From VRUE01 sp035712345 (GTDB taxonomy: Bacteria > Actinomycetota > Thermoleophilia > Solirubrobacterales > 70-9): a stretch of 64,000 nucleotides of DNA. Of this stretch, positions 35,638 to 42,146 are shown piece by piece; the stretch's first letter is position 1; every line of letters begins with the position of its first letter. The stretch is taken from NCBI GenBank assembly GCA_035712345.1, contig DASTAY010000048.1, positions 1-64,000 on the forward strand, written 5' to 3'. The notes beneath the pieces are model-generated. The model saw nothing but the letters and a program-made list of their open reading frames with translations, was not told the origin of the DNA and did no database searches. The position numbers and the translations under genes were made by a program.

Positions 35638-36726
35638 ATGACGCTCGTCGTAAAGCTCGGCTCCTCGATCGTCGCCGCCGACGACGGCGAGCTGCGCGTC
35701 GACGTGCTCGACTCGGTCTGCGCGCAGGTGGCGGAGCTGGAGCAGGCGGGAGAGCGTGTGGCGATGGTCACCTCCGGAGCGATCGCGCGCGGGATCCGAC
35801 TGATGGAGCTGCCGGCGCGGCCGCGGGCGATGGACGAGCTGCAGGCGGCCTCGGCCGTCGGCCAGGGCGATCTCTTCCGCGCCTACCAGTCGCGCCTGGC
35901 GGCGGGTGGCACGCGTGCTGCGCAGGTCCTGCTCACCGCCGCCGACATCGCCGCCCGCAGCAACTACCTCAACGCCCGCCAGACGCTGCGCAGGTTGATC
36001 GAGTGGGGGGTGGTGCCGGTCGTCAACGAGAACGACACCACCGCCACCGACGAGATCACCTTCGGCGACAACGACTTCCTCGCCGCCCAGGTGGCGATCC
36101 TGCTCGACGCACGCCTGCTGGTGCTGCTCTCCGACGTGGAAGGCCTGCACCGCAGCGACCCGCGGCTCGATCCCGAGGCCGAGCGGATCGAGGCGGTCGA
36201 GGACTTCGCCGAGCTCGAGGAGCTCGAGATCGGCGATCGCACCTCCGCCTTCGGCTCGGGCGGGATGCGCAGCAAGGTCGCCGCGGCTGAGATGGCGGCC
36301 GAGTCGGCGATCCCGGCGACGATCTGCGACGGGACCCGGCCGGGGACCCTGCTTGCCGCCGCCCGCGGCGAGGCGGCCGGTACTCGCTTCGCCGCGTTGC
36401 CTGGAAAGGCTTCCAGCTTCAAGCTCTGGCTGAAATACGCCAAGCCGGTGCGGGGGAGGCTGAGCGTGGACGAGGGCGCCGCGCGGGTGCTTCGCGAGAG
36501 CGGCTCCAGCCTGTTGCCGGTCGGCATCGTCACGGTCGACGGTGGCTTCGACGTGGGCGACGCCGTCGAGGTGGCGGCGAACGGCGCCGTGATCGGCAAG
36601 GGCATCGTCGACTACTCGTCGCGTGAGCTTGACCAGGTCAAGGGGCGAAAGACGGCTGACGTGCGAGAGCTCCTTCCCCATGCCGCCGACGAGGTGATCC
36701 ACCGGGACCGCTTCGTGCTGATCTGA
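35638..36726 (+). CDS. proB: Glutamate 5-kinase
   Basis: 362 residues: amino-acid-kinase domain (KLGSSIVAADDG, VTSGAIARG, NENDTTATDEITFGDND, GGMRSKVAAA) to about 250, then a PUA domain (about 275-350). It makes glutamyl 5-phosphate, the first step of proline synthesis, and would be the feedback-controlled enzyme. It is followed by a palindrome and by proA, so the pair may be separately transcribed although adjacent. Confidence 0.97.
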   Translation: MTLVVKLGSSIVAADDGELRVDVLDSVCAQVAELEQAGERVAMVTSGAIARGIRLMELPARPRAMDELQAASAVGQGDLFRAYQSRLAAGGTRAAQVLLTAADIAARSNYLNARQTLRRLIEWGVVPVVNENDTTATDEITFGDNDFLAAQVAILLDARLLVLLSDVEGLHRSDPRLDPEAERIEAVEDFAELEELEIGDRTSAFGSGGMRSKVAAAEMAAESAIPATICDGTRPGTLLAAARGEAAGTRFAALPGKASSFKLWLKYAKPVRGRLSVDEGAARVLRESGSSLLPVGIVTVDGGFDVGDAVEVAANGAVIGKGIVDYSSRELDQVKGRKTADVRELLPHAADEVIHRDRFVLI

Positions 36727-36796
36727 GCGCCGGGGGTCCCTCCCAAAACACTCAAGCGAGGCTCCCGCCGAGCGTTTTGGGAGGGGCGCCCGGCGC
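36727..36796. repeat. Palindromic repeat family C, copy 1
   Basis: Starts on the base after the proB stop. Nested arms GCGCCGGG/CCCGGCGC and CTCCCAAAAC/GTTTTGGGAG. The core is the reverse complement of the copy after lepA (55703-55774) with few changes. It could terminate proB transcription, though no U-run follows. Confidence 0.75.
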
Positions 36797-36803
36797 TCAC
36801 GGC

Positions 36804-36809
36804 TACCCT
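36804..36809 (+). promoter_or_regulatory. -10 box of proA
   Basis: TACCCT, 7 bases, ATG at 36817. Confidence 0.5.
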
Positions 36810-36816
36810 TAGCGTC

Positions 36817-38082
36817 ATGGCAGTCACGACTCTTTCAGTCACCGAAAGTTGTGAAGCCGCCCAGCGGGCGGCGCGCTCACTTGCCTCGGCGCCCACCGAG
36901 GCGAGGGACGCCGCCCTGGCCGCTATCGCCCGTCTGCTCGGCGAGCGCAGCGCGGACGTGCTCGAGGCGAACGCCGCCGACTTGGCCGATGAGCGCGCCG
37001 CGGGGCTGACGCCGGCGCTGCGCGATCGGCTGGCGCTGAGCGATCAGCGGGTCGCCGCGATGGCCGACGGGGTCCGCGCCGTGGCGGCGCTCGGCGATCC
37101 GATCGGCGAGGAGCTGGAGCACAAGACGCTGGCGAGCGGGCTCGACCTGACCAAGCTGCGGGTGCCGCTCGGCGTCGTCGCCGTCGTCTACGAGGCGCGG
37201 CCGAACGTGACGATCGACTGCGCGGCGCTGACGATCAAGAGCGGCAACGCGATCGTCTTGCGGGGGTCGCATTACGCGGAGCGGACCAACGGGGCGCTGG
37301 CGGGAATCGTGCGCGAGGCGCTCGCTGAGGCCGGCTTGCCCGAGGACGCCGCGGTGCTGCTGGCCGTGGGCGGGCATGAGGACCTGGCCGAGCTCGCGGT
37401 CCAGGAGGACACCGTCGATCTGCTGATCCCACGCGGCGGCGAGGGGCTCAAGAACGCCCTCAAGGAGGTCGCGAAGGTGCCGGTGATCTACGCCGCCGCG
37501 GGCAACTGCCACGTCTACGTGCACGCCGAGGCCGACCTCGAGATGGCCCGCCGCATCGCGGTCAACGCGAAGACCCAGCGGCCCGGCGTCTGCAATGCGG
37601 CCGAGACGCTGCTCGTCGACGCCGCGATCGCAGAGGACTTCCTGCCGGCGACGCTGGCCGAGCTGCGCGAGGCCGGGGTCGAGCTGGTCGGCGACGAGCG
37701 GGCCCGGGCGAGCGCCGGCGGTGTCGAGATGGGTGCTGCGGGCGAGGCGGACTGGGCGAGCGAGTACCTCGACCTGAAGCTGGCCGTCGCCGTGGTCGAC
37801 TCGGTCGAGCAGGCGGTCGAGCACGTCAACCTCTACGGCACGCGTCACTCGGAGGCGATCGTCACCCGTTCCGAGCAGGCCGCCGAGCGCTTCCTCGCGG
37901 GCGTCGACGCCGCGGTCGTGTACACCAACGCCTCGACCCGGTTCACCGACGGGTTCGAGTTCGGCATGGGGGCGGAGATCGGCAACTCGACCCAGAAGCT
38001 GCACGCCCGTGGCCCGATCGGCCTGCGCGAGCTGACCACCTACAAGTACGTCGTCCGCGGCGACGGCCAAGTGCGTGGGTAG
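36817..38082 (+). CDS. proA: Glutamate-5-semialdehyde dehydrogenase
   Basis: 421 residues of the aldehyde dehydrogenase superfamily. The NADPH-binding part has VPLGVVAVVYEARPNVT; the catalytic Cys is in QRPGVCNAAETLL (near 258); the C-terminal GFEFGMGAEIGNSTQKLHARG segment is characteristic of ProA. It reduces glutamyl phosphate to the semialdehyde. It overlaps nadD by 8 bases. Confidence 0.97.
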   Translation: MAVTTLSVTESCEAAQRAARSLASAPTEARDAALAAIARLLGERSADVLEANAADLADERAAGLTPALRDRLALSDQRVAAMADGVRAVAALGDPIGEELEHKTLASGLDLTKLRVPLGVVAVVYEARPNVTIDCAALTIKSGNAIVLRGSHYAERTNGALAGIVREALAEAGLPEDAAVLLAVGGHEDLAELAVQEDTVDLLIPRGGEGLKNALKEVAKVPVIYAAAGNCHVYVHAEADLEMARRIAVNAKTQRPGVCNAAETLLVDAAIAEDFLPATLAELREAGVELVGDERARASAGGVEMGAAGEADWASEYLDLKLAVAVVDSVEQAVEHVNLYGTRHSEAIVTRSEQAAERFLAGVDAAVVYTNASTRFTDGFEFGMGAEIGNSTQKLHARGPIGLRELTTYKYVVRGDGQVRG

Positions 38083-38698
38083 CGCCCCGGGGGACCGCGG
38101 ACGCCCCGCGGTCGGCGTCCTCGGCTCGGCCTTCAACCCGCCCCACCTGGGCCACCTGGCGCTCGCCCTGGAGGCGCTCTGGCAGCTCGACCTCGACGAG
38201 GTCGTGCTCGTGCCGACGGGCGAGGCGCCGCACAAGCGCATCCACGACGACCCGGGCCGAGAGCTGCGCCTGGCGATGACCCGGCTCGCCGCCGCCGACG
38301 ATCCGCGCTTCAGCGTCTCCACTCTCGAGGTGGAGCGCGAGGGGCCGTCCTATACGTATGAGACCTTGGAGCTGCTTGCAGGCGAAAGAGGAGAACCGGA
38401 TCTGGTGTTCGTGATGGGGGCGGACGCCGCCGTCGGGTTCGAGAGCTGGCGCGAGCCGCAGCGCGTGGTCGAGCTGGCCCGCCTCGCGGTGGCGCGGCGC
38501 TCGGGAGTCTCCGATGCGGACGTCGCCTCGACGATGCGCGGCCTCGGCGCCGCGGATCGGGTGACGATGCTCGAGATGCCCCAGTTCGGTGTCTCCTCCT
38601 CGGCCGTGCGCGAGCGCGCGGCGGCGGGGCGACCGCTGCGCTACCTGGTCCCGGAGGCGGTCGCCCGCTTCATCGAGGAGAAGGGGATCTACGCGTGA
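38075..38698 (+). CDS. nadD: Nicotinate-nucleotide adenylyltransferase
   Basis: 207 residues, GTG start. The nucleotidyltransferase motif GSAFNPPHLGHLALA, the segment VPTGEAPHK, and the C-terminal SSSAVRERAAAGRPLRYLVP (in place of ISSTxIR) are all present. It forms nicotinate adenine dinucleotide in NAD synthesis. Overlap with rsfS (GTGA) matches the conserved nadD-rsfS pair. Confidence 0.96.
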   Translation: MGSAPGDRGRPAVGVLGSAFNPPHLGHLALALEALWQLDLDEVVLVPTGEAPHKRIHDDPGRELRLAMTRLAAADDPRFSVSTLEVEREGPSYTYETLELLAGERGEPDLVFVMGADAAVGFESWREPQRVVELARLAVARRSGVSDADVASTMRGLGAADRVTMLEMPQFGVSSSAVRERAAAGRPLRYLVPEAVARFIEEKGIYA

Positions 38699-39096
38699 GC
38701 CCGATCGAGTCCGAGGCGCTGGCGCGCCGGCTCGCTGAGCTTGCCGACTCCAAAGGGGCGACCGAGATCGTCCTGCTCGACATGCGCGGCCTCGCCGCCT
38801 ACACCGACTTCCTGGCGATCTGCACCGCGCGCAACGAGCGCCAGGCGCGGGCGATCGTCGACGAGGTGAAGCTGCGGCTCAAGCAGGAGCACGGGCTGCT
38901 GCCCGGAGGGATCGAGGGGGAGGGGGCGGCCGGCTGGATCGTGCTCGACTACCTCGACGCCGTCCTGCACGTCTTCACCGCGGAGGAACGCGCGCGCTAC
39001 CAGCTCGAGGACCTCTGGCGGGAGGCGCCGCGCCCCGAGTTGCAACTGTCACAGGATGGCGTCCGAGGGCACCTCTACGGTGCCGCGCATGGCTAG
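38695..39096 (+). CDS. rsfS: Ribosomal silencing factor RsfS
   Basis: 133 residues. The RsfS core (KGATEIVLLDMRGLAAYTDF, CTARNERQARAI, AGWIVLDYLDAVLHVFTAEE, YQLEDLW) is clear. It binds L14 and blocks subunit joining in starvation. About 15 residues beyond the family end (PRPELQLSQDG) overlap the promoter of the next gene. Confidence 0.95.
   Translation: MSPIESEALARRLAELADSKGATEIVLLDMRGLAAYTDFLAICTARNERQARAIVDEVKLRLKQEHGLLPGGIEGEGAAGWIVLDYLDAVLHVFTAEERARYQLEDLWREAPRPELQLSQDGVRGHLYGAAHG
39076..39081 (+). promoter_or_regulatory. -10 box of the DivIVA-like gene
   Basis: TACGGT inside the rsfS end, 7 bases before ATG 39089. This supports 39089 rather than 39056 as the start. Confidence 0.45.
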
Positions 39097-39787
39097 CTTC
39101 AAGCGGGCGTTGTTCGGCTACCGCAGGGACGAGGTGGACGCCGCATTGGCGGCGCGCGACGCGGCGATCGAGGCCGTCGAGGGCCATGCCTCCGCGGCCG
39201 ACGCGGAGCTCGCCTCCCTGTCGGGAATGGTGATCGAGCGCGAGCGTGAGATCCGCAGCCTCGGCGAGCGCCTGCGCGAAGCCGACGAGCGCCACGAGCG
39301 CAGCATCGCCTCCCTGCACGCCGTCTCCGAGCGCCTGGAGGAGATCCAGGCGCAGGCACGCGGCCAGGCGACCCGGATCCGGATGAAGGCGCTGCGCGAG
39401 GCGGTCGAGGTCAGCCGTCGCACCCAGGACCTCGCCGAGATGCACGAGGGCGCCGCGAACGGGGCCGCGCCGCGCGAGGCCAGCGCCGAGTCCGCCCTCG
39501 GCCAGCTCTTCGAGGGCCTGATCAAGCTCGAGATCGGCCCGCTCGGCGACTTCTCCCAGCTGGTCGGCTTCGAGGACGCGGTCGGCCGCCTCGGCGCCTC
39601 CGAGATCTACGTCGAGCGCTTCTCCGAGGGCCGCGCGACGGTCTCGATGCAGTTCGACGAGCCGGTCGAGCTGCTGCGCGAGCTGGAAGAGAGCGCTCCC
39701 TTCGAGTTCAACATCCGTCGCACCGCCGACAAGCACCTGATCCTCGACGTCGACGAGGACCAGGACCCCGAGCAGCACGCCGCCTAG
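39089..39787 (+). CDS. DivIVA-like coiled-coil protein
   Basis: 232 residues. It opens with MASFKRALFGYRRDEVDAAL, the short hydrophobic/basic start typical of DivIVA/GpsB-like proteins (FxxxxxGYxxxEVD), followed by coiled coil (about 20-110) and a C-terminal alpha/beta part (about 135-225; LFEGLIKLEIGPLGDFSQL) that I do not recognise. An upstream ATG at 39056 adds 11 residues. The likely role is membrane-curvature or pole-related scaffolding, inferred from the N-terminus only. Confidence 0.8.
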   Translation: MASFKRALFGYRRDEVDAALAARDAAIEAVEGHASAADAELASLSGMVIEREREIRSLGERLREADERHERSIASLHAVSERLEEIQAQARGQATRIRMKALREAVEVSRRTQDLAEMHEGAANGAAPREASAESALGQLFEGLIKLEIGPLGDFSQLVGFEDAVGRLGASEIYVERFSEGRATVSMQFDEPVELLRELEESAPFEFNIRRTADKHLILDVDEDQDPEQHAA

Positions 39788-39812
39788 CCACTCCGCGCCG
39801 GCGCCGGACGTT

Positions 39813-39818
39813 TAAACT
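39813..39818 (+). promoter_or_regulatory. -10 box of the tRNA-Ala gene
   Basis: TAAACT ends 10 bases before the first tRNA nucleotide. Confidence 0.55.
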
Positions 39819-39828
39819 CGGGGCCTGC

Positions 39829-39901
39829 GGGGCTGTAGCTCAGCTGGAAGAGCGACGCGCTGGCAGCGCGTAGGTCACGGGTTCGAGTCCCGTCAGCTCC
39901 A
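39829..39901 (+). tRNA. tRNA-Ala(GGC)
   Basis: 73 nucleotides. Acceptor arms GGGGCTG/CAGCTCC pair with one G-U. D stem GCTC/GAGC, anticodon stem ACGCG/CGCGT with loop CTGGCAG (anticodon GGC), T arm ACGGG-TTCGAGT-CCCGT. Discriminator A; CCA is not encoded. It reads GCC/GCU alanine codons. Confidence 0.97.
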
Positions 39902-39902
39902 C

Positions 39903-40127
39903 TCAGTAGAGGCCGGGCCCGCCACCACCGCCATGGCGGTGGTGGTGATGGGCCTCGCAGTTGCGGTGCTTCTTGCCCTTGAGGCCCTTGCAGTGGTGGT
40001 GGCCGTGATGCGGGCCGTCCTCGGGATGATTGCGATCGGCGCTTGCGGCCGTTGCGCCGAAGCCGCCGATTGCGACCGCGGCGCTCACGGTCGAAAGGGC
40101 GACGATCCTGCCGATGCGCTGCGACAT
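39903..40127 (-). CDS. Secreted His-rich small protein
   Basis: 74 residues, start supported by GGAAGGAG on the minus strand. A signal peptide (RIGRIVALSTVSAAVAIGGF, cleaved after ATAASA) precedes a mature part of about 45 residues packed with His (GPHHGHHHCKGLKG, CEAHHHHRHGG) and two Cys. It probably binds metal (Ni, Zn or Cu) outside the cytoplasm. The last codons lie in a perfect DNA palindrome. An in-frame upstream ATG would give 100 residues but without a better signal. Confidence 0.72.
   Translation of the reverse strand: MSQRIGRIVALSTVSAAVAIGGFGATAASADRNHPEDGPHHGHHHCKGLKGKKHRNCEAHHHHRHGGGGGPGLY
39917..39953. terminator. Strong hairpin between tRNA-Ala and the convergent His-rich gene
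   Basis: CACCACCGCC-AT-GGCGGTGGTG (39923-39944) is a near-perfect self-complementary core, extended by GGCCC/GGGCC outside. It could end transcription from both sides. It lacks a T-run, so this is an inference. Confidence 0.45.
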
Positions 40128-40161
40128 GTGTTCTCCTTCCGCCTGGACGAGAGGTCCCGGG

Positions 40162-41334
40162 TTAGTGGTTGCCGGGGGTACGCAGCGCGCGCTGGCTTGG
40201 TTCAAGTGATGCGAGGAACGCGCTCAGGCGGCGTTCGTAGAGGCGCGGGTCGACGTTCCAGGCCTGCGTGTGGCCCGCCTCGGGGACCCGGTAATAGGTG
40301 ACCCAGCGTGGCAGCTCGGCGGCGAAGTCGTCGCTGCCCGAGATCGGCACGACCTTGTCGTCGGTGCCGTGGAAGAGCAGGATCGGCAGATGGAAGGCCT
40401 CGGGGTGCGCCAGCGCGTCGAGGCTGTCCCAGTCGGCGTCGACCCGCGCCCCGATCGCCCATATGACGGGCAGGGCAGCGAAGCCCGGGAGGCCCATCTC
40501 TTCCGAGTTGAATTCGATCGTCCGCTTCCAGTCGAGCACCGGGGCGTCGAGGACGAGGCCCGCCACCCGCCCGGCCAGGCTCGACTTCTGCATGAACTGG
40601 GCGACGATCGCGCCGCCCATCGAGTAGCCGACGAGGACGAGGCGGCGGGCGCCGTGGGCGAGCGCGTAGCCCGCGGCCGCCTGCAGGTCGCGCCACTCGG
40701 TCAGGCCCATGTGGTGGAAGCCGTCCGGGCTGGGTGGGGCTCCGAGATCCTCGCGGTAGGCGATCAGCATCGTCGGAAGACCTGCTCGCCGCAGCGCCGG
40801 CAGGAGATGCAGCCCCTCCTGTGGGGTGCCGTTGATCCCGTGCACGACGATCGTCCAGGTGCGGCTGCGACCCCGAATCAGCCAATCGGGCATCAGGCCC
40901 AGTTCGTCGGCGACCGGGACCGTCGAGAAGGGAATGCCGAGCGCTTCGCGTGGGTTCCCGGCGTAGACGTCGGCTTCGACGAGGACCTTCCTTCCCGCGA
41001 CCAGGTAGCCATGCGACGAGAGCAGCTTGCGCACGACCGCGTCGCCGCTCTCGTGCTCGATTGCGCCGATTACGGCATGCCCTCCGGGCCAGTCCAGTCC
41101 GTAGACGCCGGGGCGTTCGCTGTCTTCGGAACGCGCCAGGGAGATGCGCTTCGGCGAGACCCCCAGGACTTCGGTGCTCTCGGGCCAAGGCGAGTGGTCC
41201 GGCACGAGCACCGCGTCGGAGAAGTGCCAGGAGATCGCCACGCCGATGCCAAGCGCGACGAGCAAAGCGATCGTCGCAGCCGCCAGCCACCGCCATCGGC
41301 GCCGGTACCAGGCGGCTTCCCCTCCTTCTCCCAC
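40162..41334 (-). CDS. Membrane-anchored alpha/beta hydrolase
   Basis: 390 residues, GTG start. An N-terminal transmembrane helix (about 15-38) is followed by a family-specific N-terminal domain and an alpha/beta-hydrolase domain: HG in WTIVVHGINGTPQEG, nucleophile GYSMGG, Asp in FHGTDDKVVP, His in PEAGHTQAW. It should face outside the membrane. The layout recalls S9-like or esterase-type lipoprotein hydrolases; the substrate is unknown. Confidence 0.87.
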   Translation of the reverse strand: MGEGGEAAWYRRRWRWLAAATIALLVALGIGVAISWHFSDAVLVPDHSPWPESTEVLGVSPKRISLARSEDSERPGVYGLDWPGGHAVIGAIEHESGDAVVRKLLSSHGYLVAGRKVLVEADVYAGNPREALGIPFSTVPVADELGLMPDWLIRGRSRTWTIVVHGINGTPQEGLHLLPALRRAGLPTMLIAYREDLGAPPSPDGFHHMGLTEWRDLQAAAGYALAHGARRLVLVGYSMGGAIVAQFMQKSSLAGRVAGLVLDAPVLDWKRTIEFNSEEMGLPGFAALPVIWAIGARVDADWDSLDALAHPEAFHLPILLFHGTDDKVVPISGSDDFAAELPRWVTYYRVPEAGHTQAWNVDPRLYERRLSAFLASLEPSQRALRTPGNH

Positions 41335-41340
41335 GGCCCC

Positions 41341-41346
41341 AGCTTA
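41341..41346 (-). promoter_or_regulatory. -10 box of the membrane-anchored hydrolase
   Basis: TAAGCT on the minus strand, 6 bases before the GTG at 41334. A short hairpin CCCGCC-GATAA-GGCGGG (41363-41379) lies between the two divergent genes. Confidence 0.45.
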
Positions 41347-41418
41347 TGGCGAGTTGCGCCTGCCCGCCGATAAGGCGGGAAGCTCAAACTCATCTCCCTG
41401 CCTGCCGATGATTGAGCG

Positions 41419-42126
41419 ATGAATACGGCAAACGAGCACGTGTTCTCGCACGGCATACGGGATACGCGCGAGACCTTCGTCGTCTGGAACGACCGCCCCT
41501 GGGCGGTCCTACGCGGTTGGCTGGCGCTCAGCCTGGCGATCGCGCTCGCCCTCCTGGCGGCGGTCTGGGTCGTCTCCGGCATGCTCACGCCCGACGTCAC
41601 CCCGGTCCACCTGCCGGGCCTGACCGAACCGCAGGACCCCGGCGACCTGCTGCCGATCCTCTGGCGCAACTCGCTGGTGCTCGCCCTGCACGCAACCGCC
41701 TGCATCGCCGGCTTCATCGCCGGCGCCTCGATGCCGATCGCCGCCGCCCAGCGCCGCGGCCTCTCGCGCTGGGTCCACGTCAAGGCGGGCCAGTTCGCGA
41801 TCCTCTTCGTCGCCGCGGTCACGCTCTTCTCGCTCACCACCCAGGCCTTCTACCTCGGCTTCCAGGGCGCGACGATCGCCTACCAGCTGCACATCTCCCG
41901 TCTCGCCCTGATCCTCACCGTCCTGCCCCACGCGATCCCCGAGCTGAGCGCCCTCTTCCTGCCCCTCGCCGCCTGGCTCATCGCCAGCCGCCGCGGCGAG
42001 TGGAACCAGCTCCTCGCGGCGACCGCGCTCACGGTCGCGATGGCGGTTCCCACGCTGGTCGTCGCCGCGACGATCGAGGTCTACGTCTGGCCCCATCTGC
42101 TCGAGGCGGTCTCGCCGGTCTTCTGA
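41419..42126 (+). CDS. SpoIIM-like (stage II sporulation protein M family) membrane protein
   Basis: 235 residues with five to six hydrophobic helices. The C-terminal segment LPHAIPELSALFLPLAAWLI matches the PHGIPE motif region of SpoIIM/DUF95 proteins, and the first helix follows a short cytoplasmic start. In sporulating Firmicutes SpoIIM acts in engulfment; in actinobacteria the family has no settled role, so sporulation should not be inferred. It is followed by leuS after 20 bases. Confidence 0.72.
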   Translation: MNTANEHVFSHGIRDTRETFVVWNDRPWAVLRGWLALSLAIALALLAAVWVVSGMLTPDVTPVHLPGLTEPQDPGDLLPILWRNSLVLALHATACIAGFIAGASMPIAAAQRRGLSRWVHVKAGQFAILFVAAVTLFSLTTQAFYLGFQGATIAYQLHISRLALILTVLPHAIPELSALFLPLAAWLIASRRGEWNQLLAATALTVAMAVPTLVVAATIEVYVWPHLLEAVSPVF

Positions 42127-42130
42127 CTCG

Positions 42131-42136
42131 TAAGAT
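42131..42136 (+). promoter_or_regulatory. -10 box of leuS
   Basis: TAAGAT, 10 bases, ATG at 42147. The 20-base gap leaves no room for a T-box leader. Confidence 0.45.
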
Positions 42137-42146
42137 CGCCACTCCG

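Noticed and set aside
41419..42126. Evidence for sporulation from the SpoIIM-like gene
   Set aside because: The family is widespread in non-sporulating bacteria and no other sporulation gene is in the window.
41412..42146. N-terminal extension of leuS giving a 1080-residue protein
   Set aside because: The extra 245 residues are the out-of-frame reading of the SpoIIM-like gene; the true family start MSGYEPKTIERKW is at 42147.
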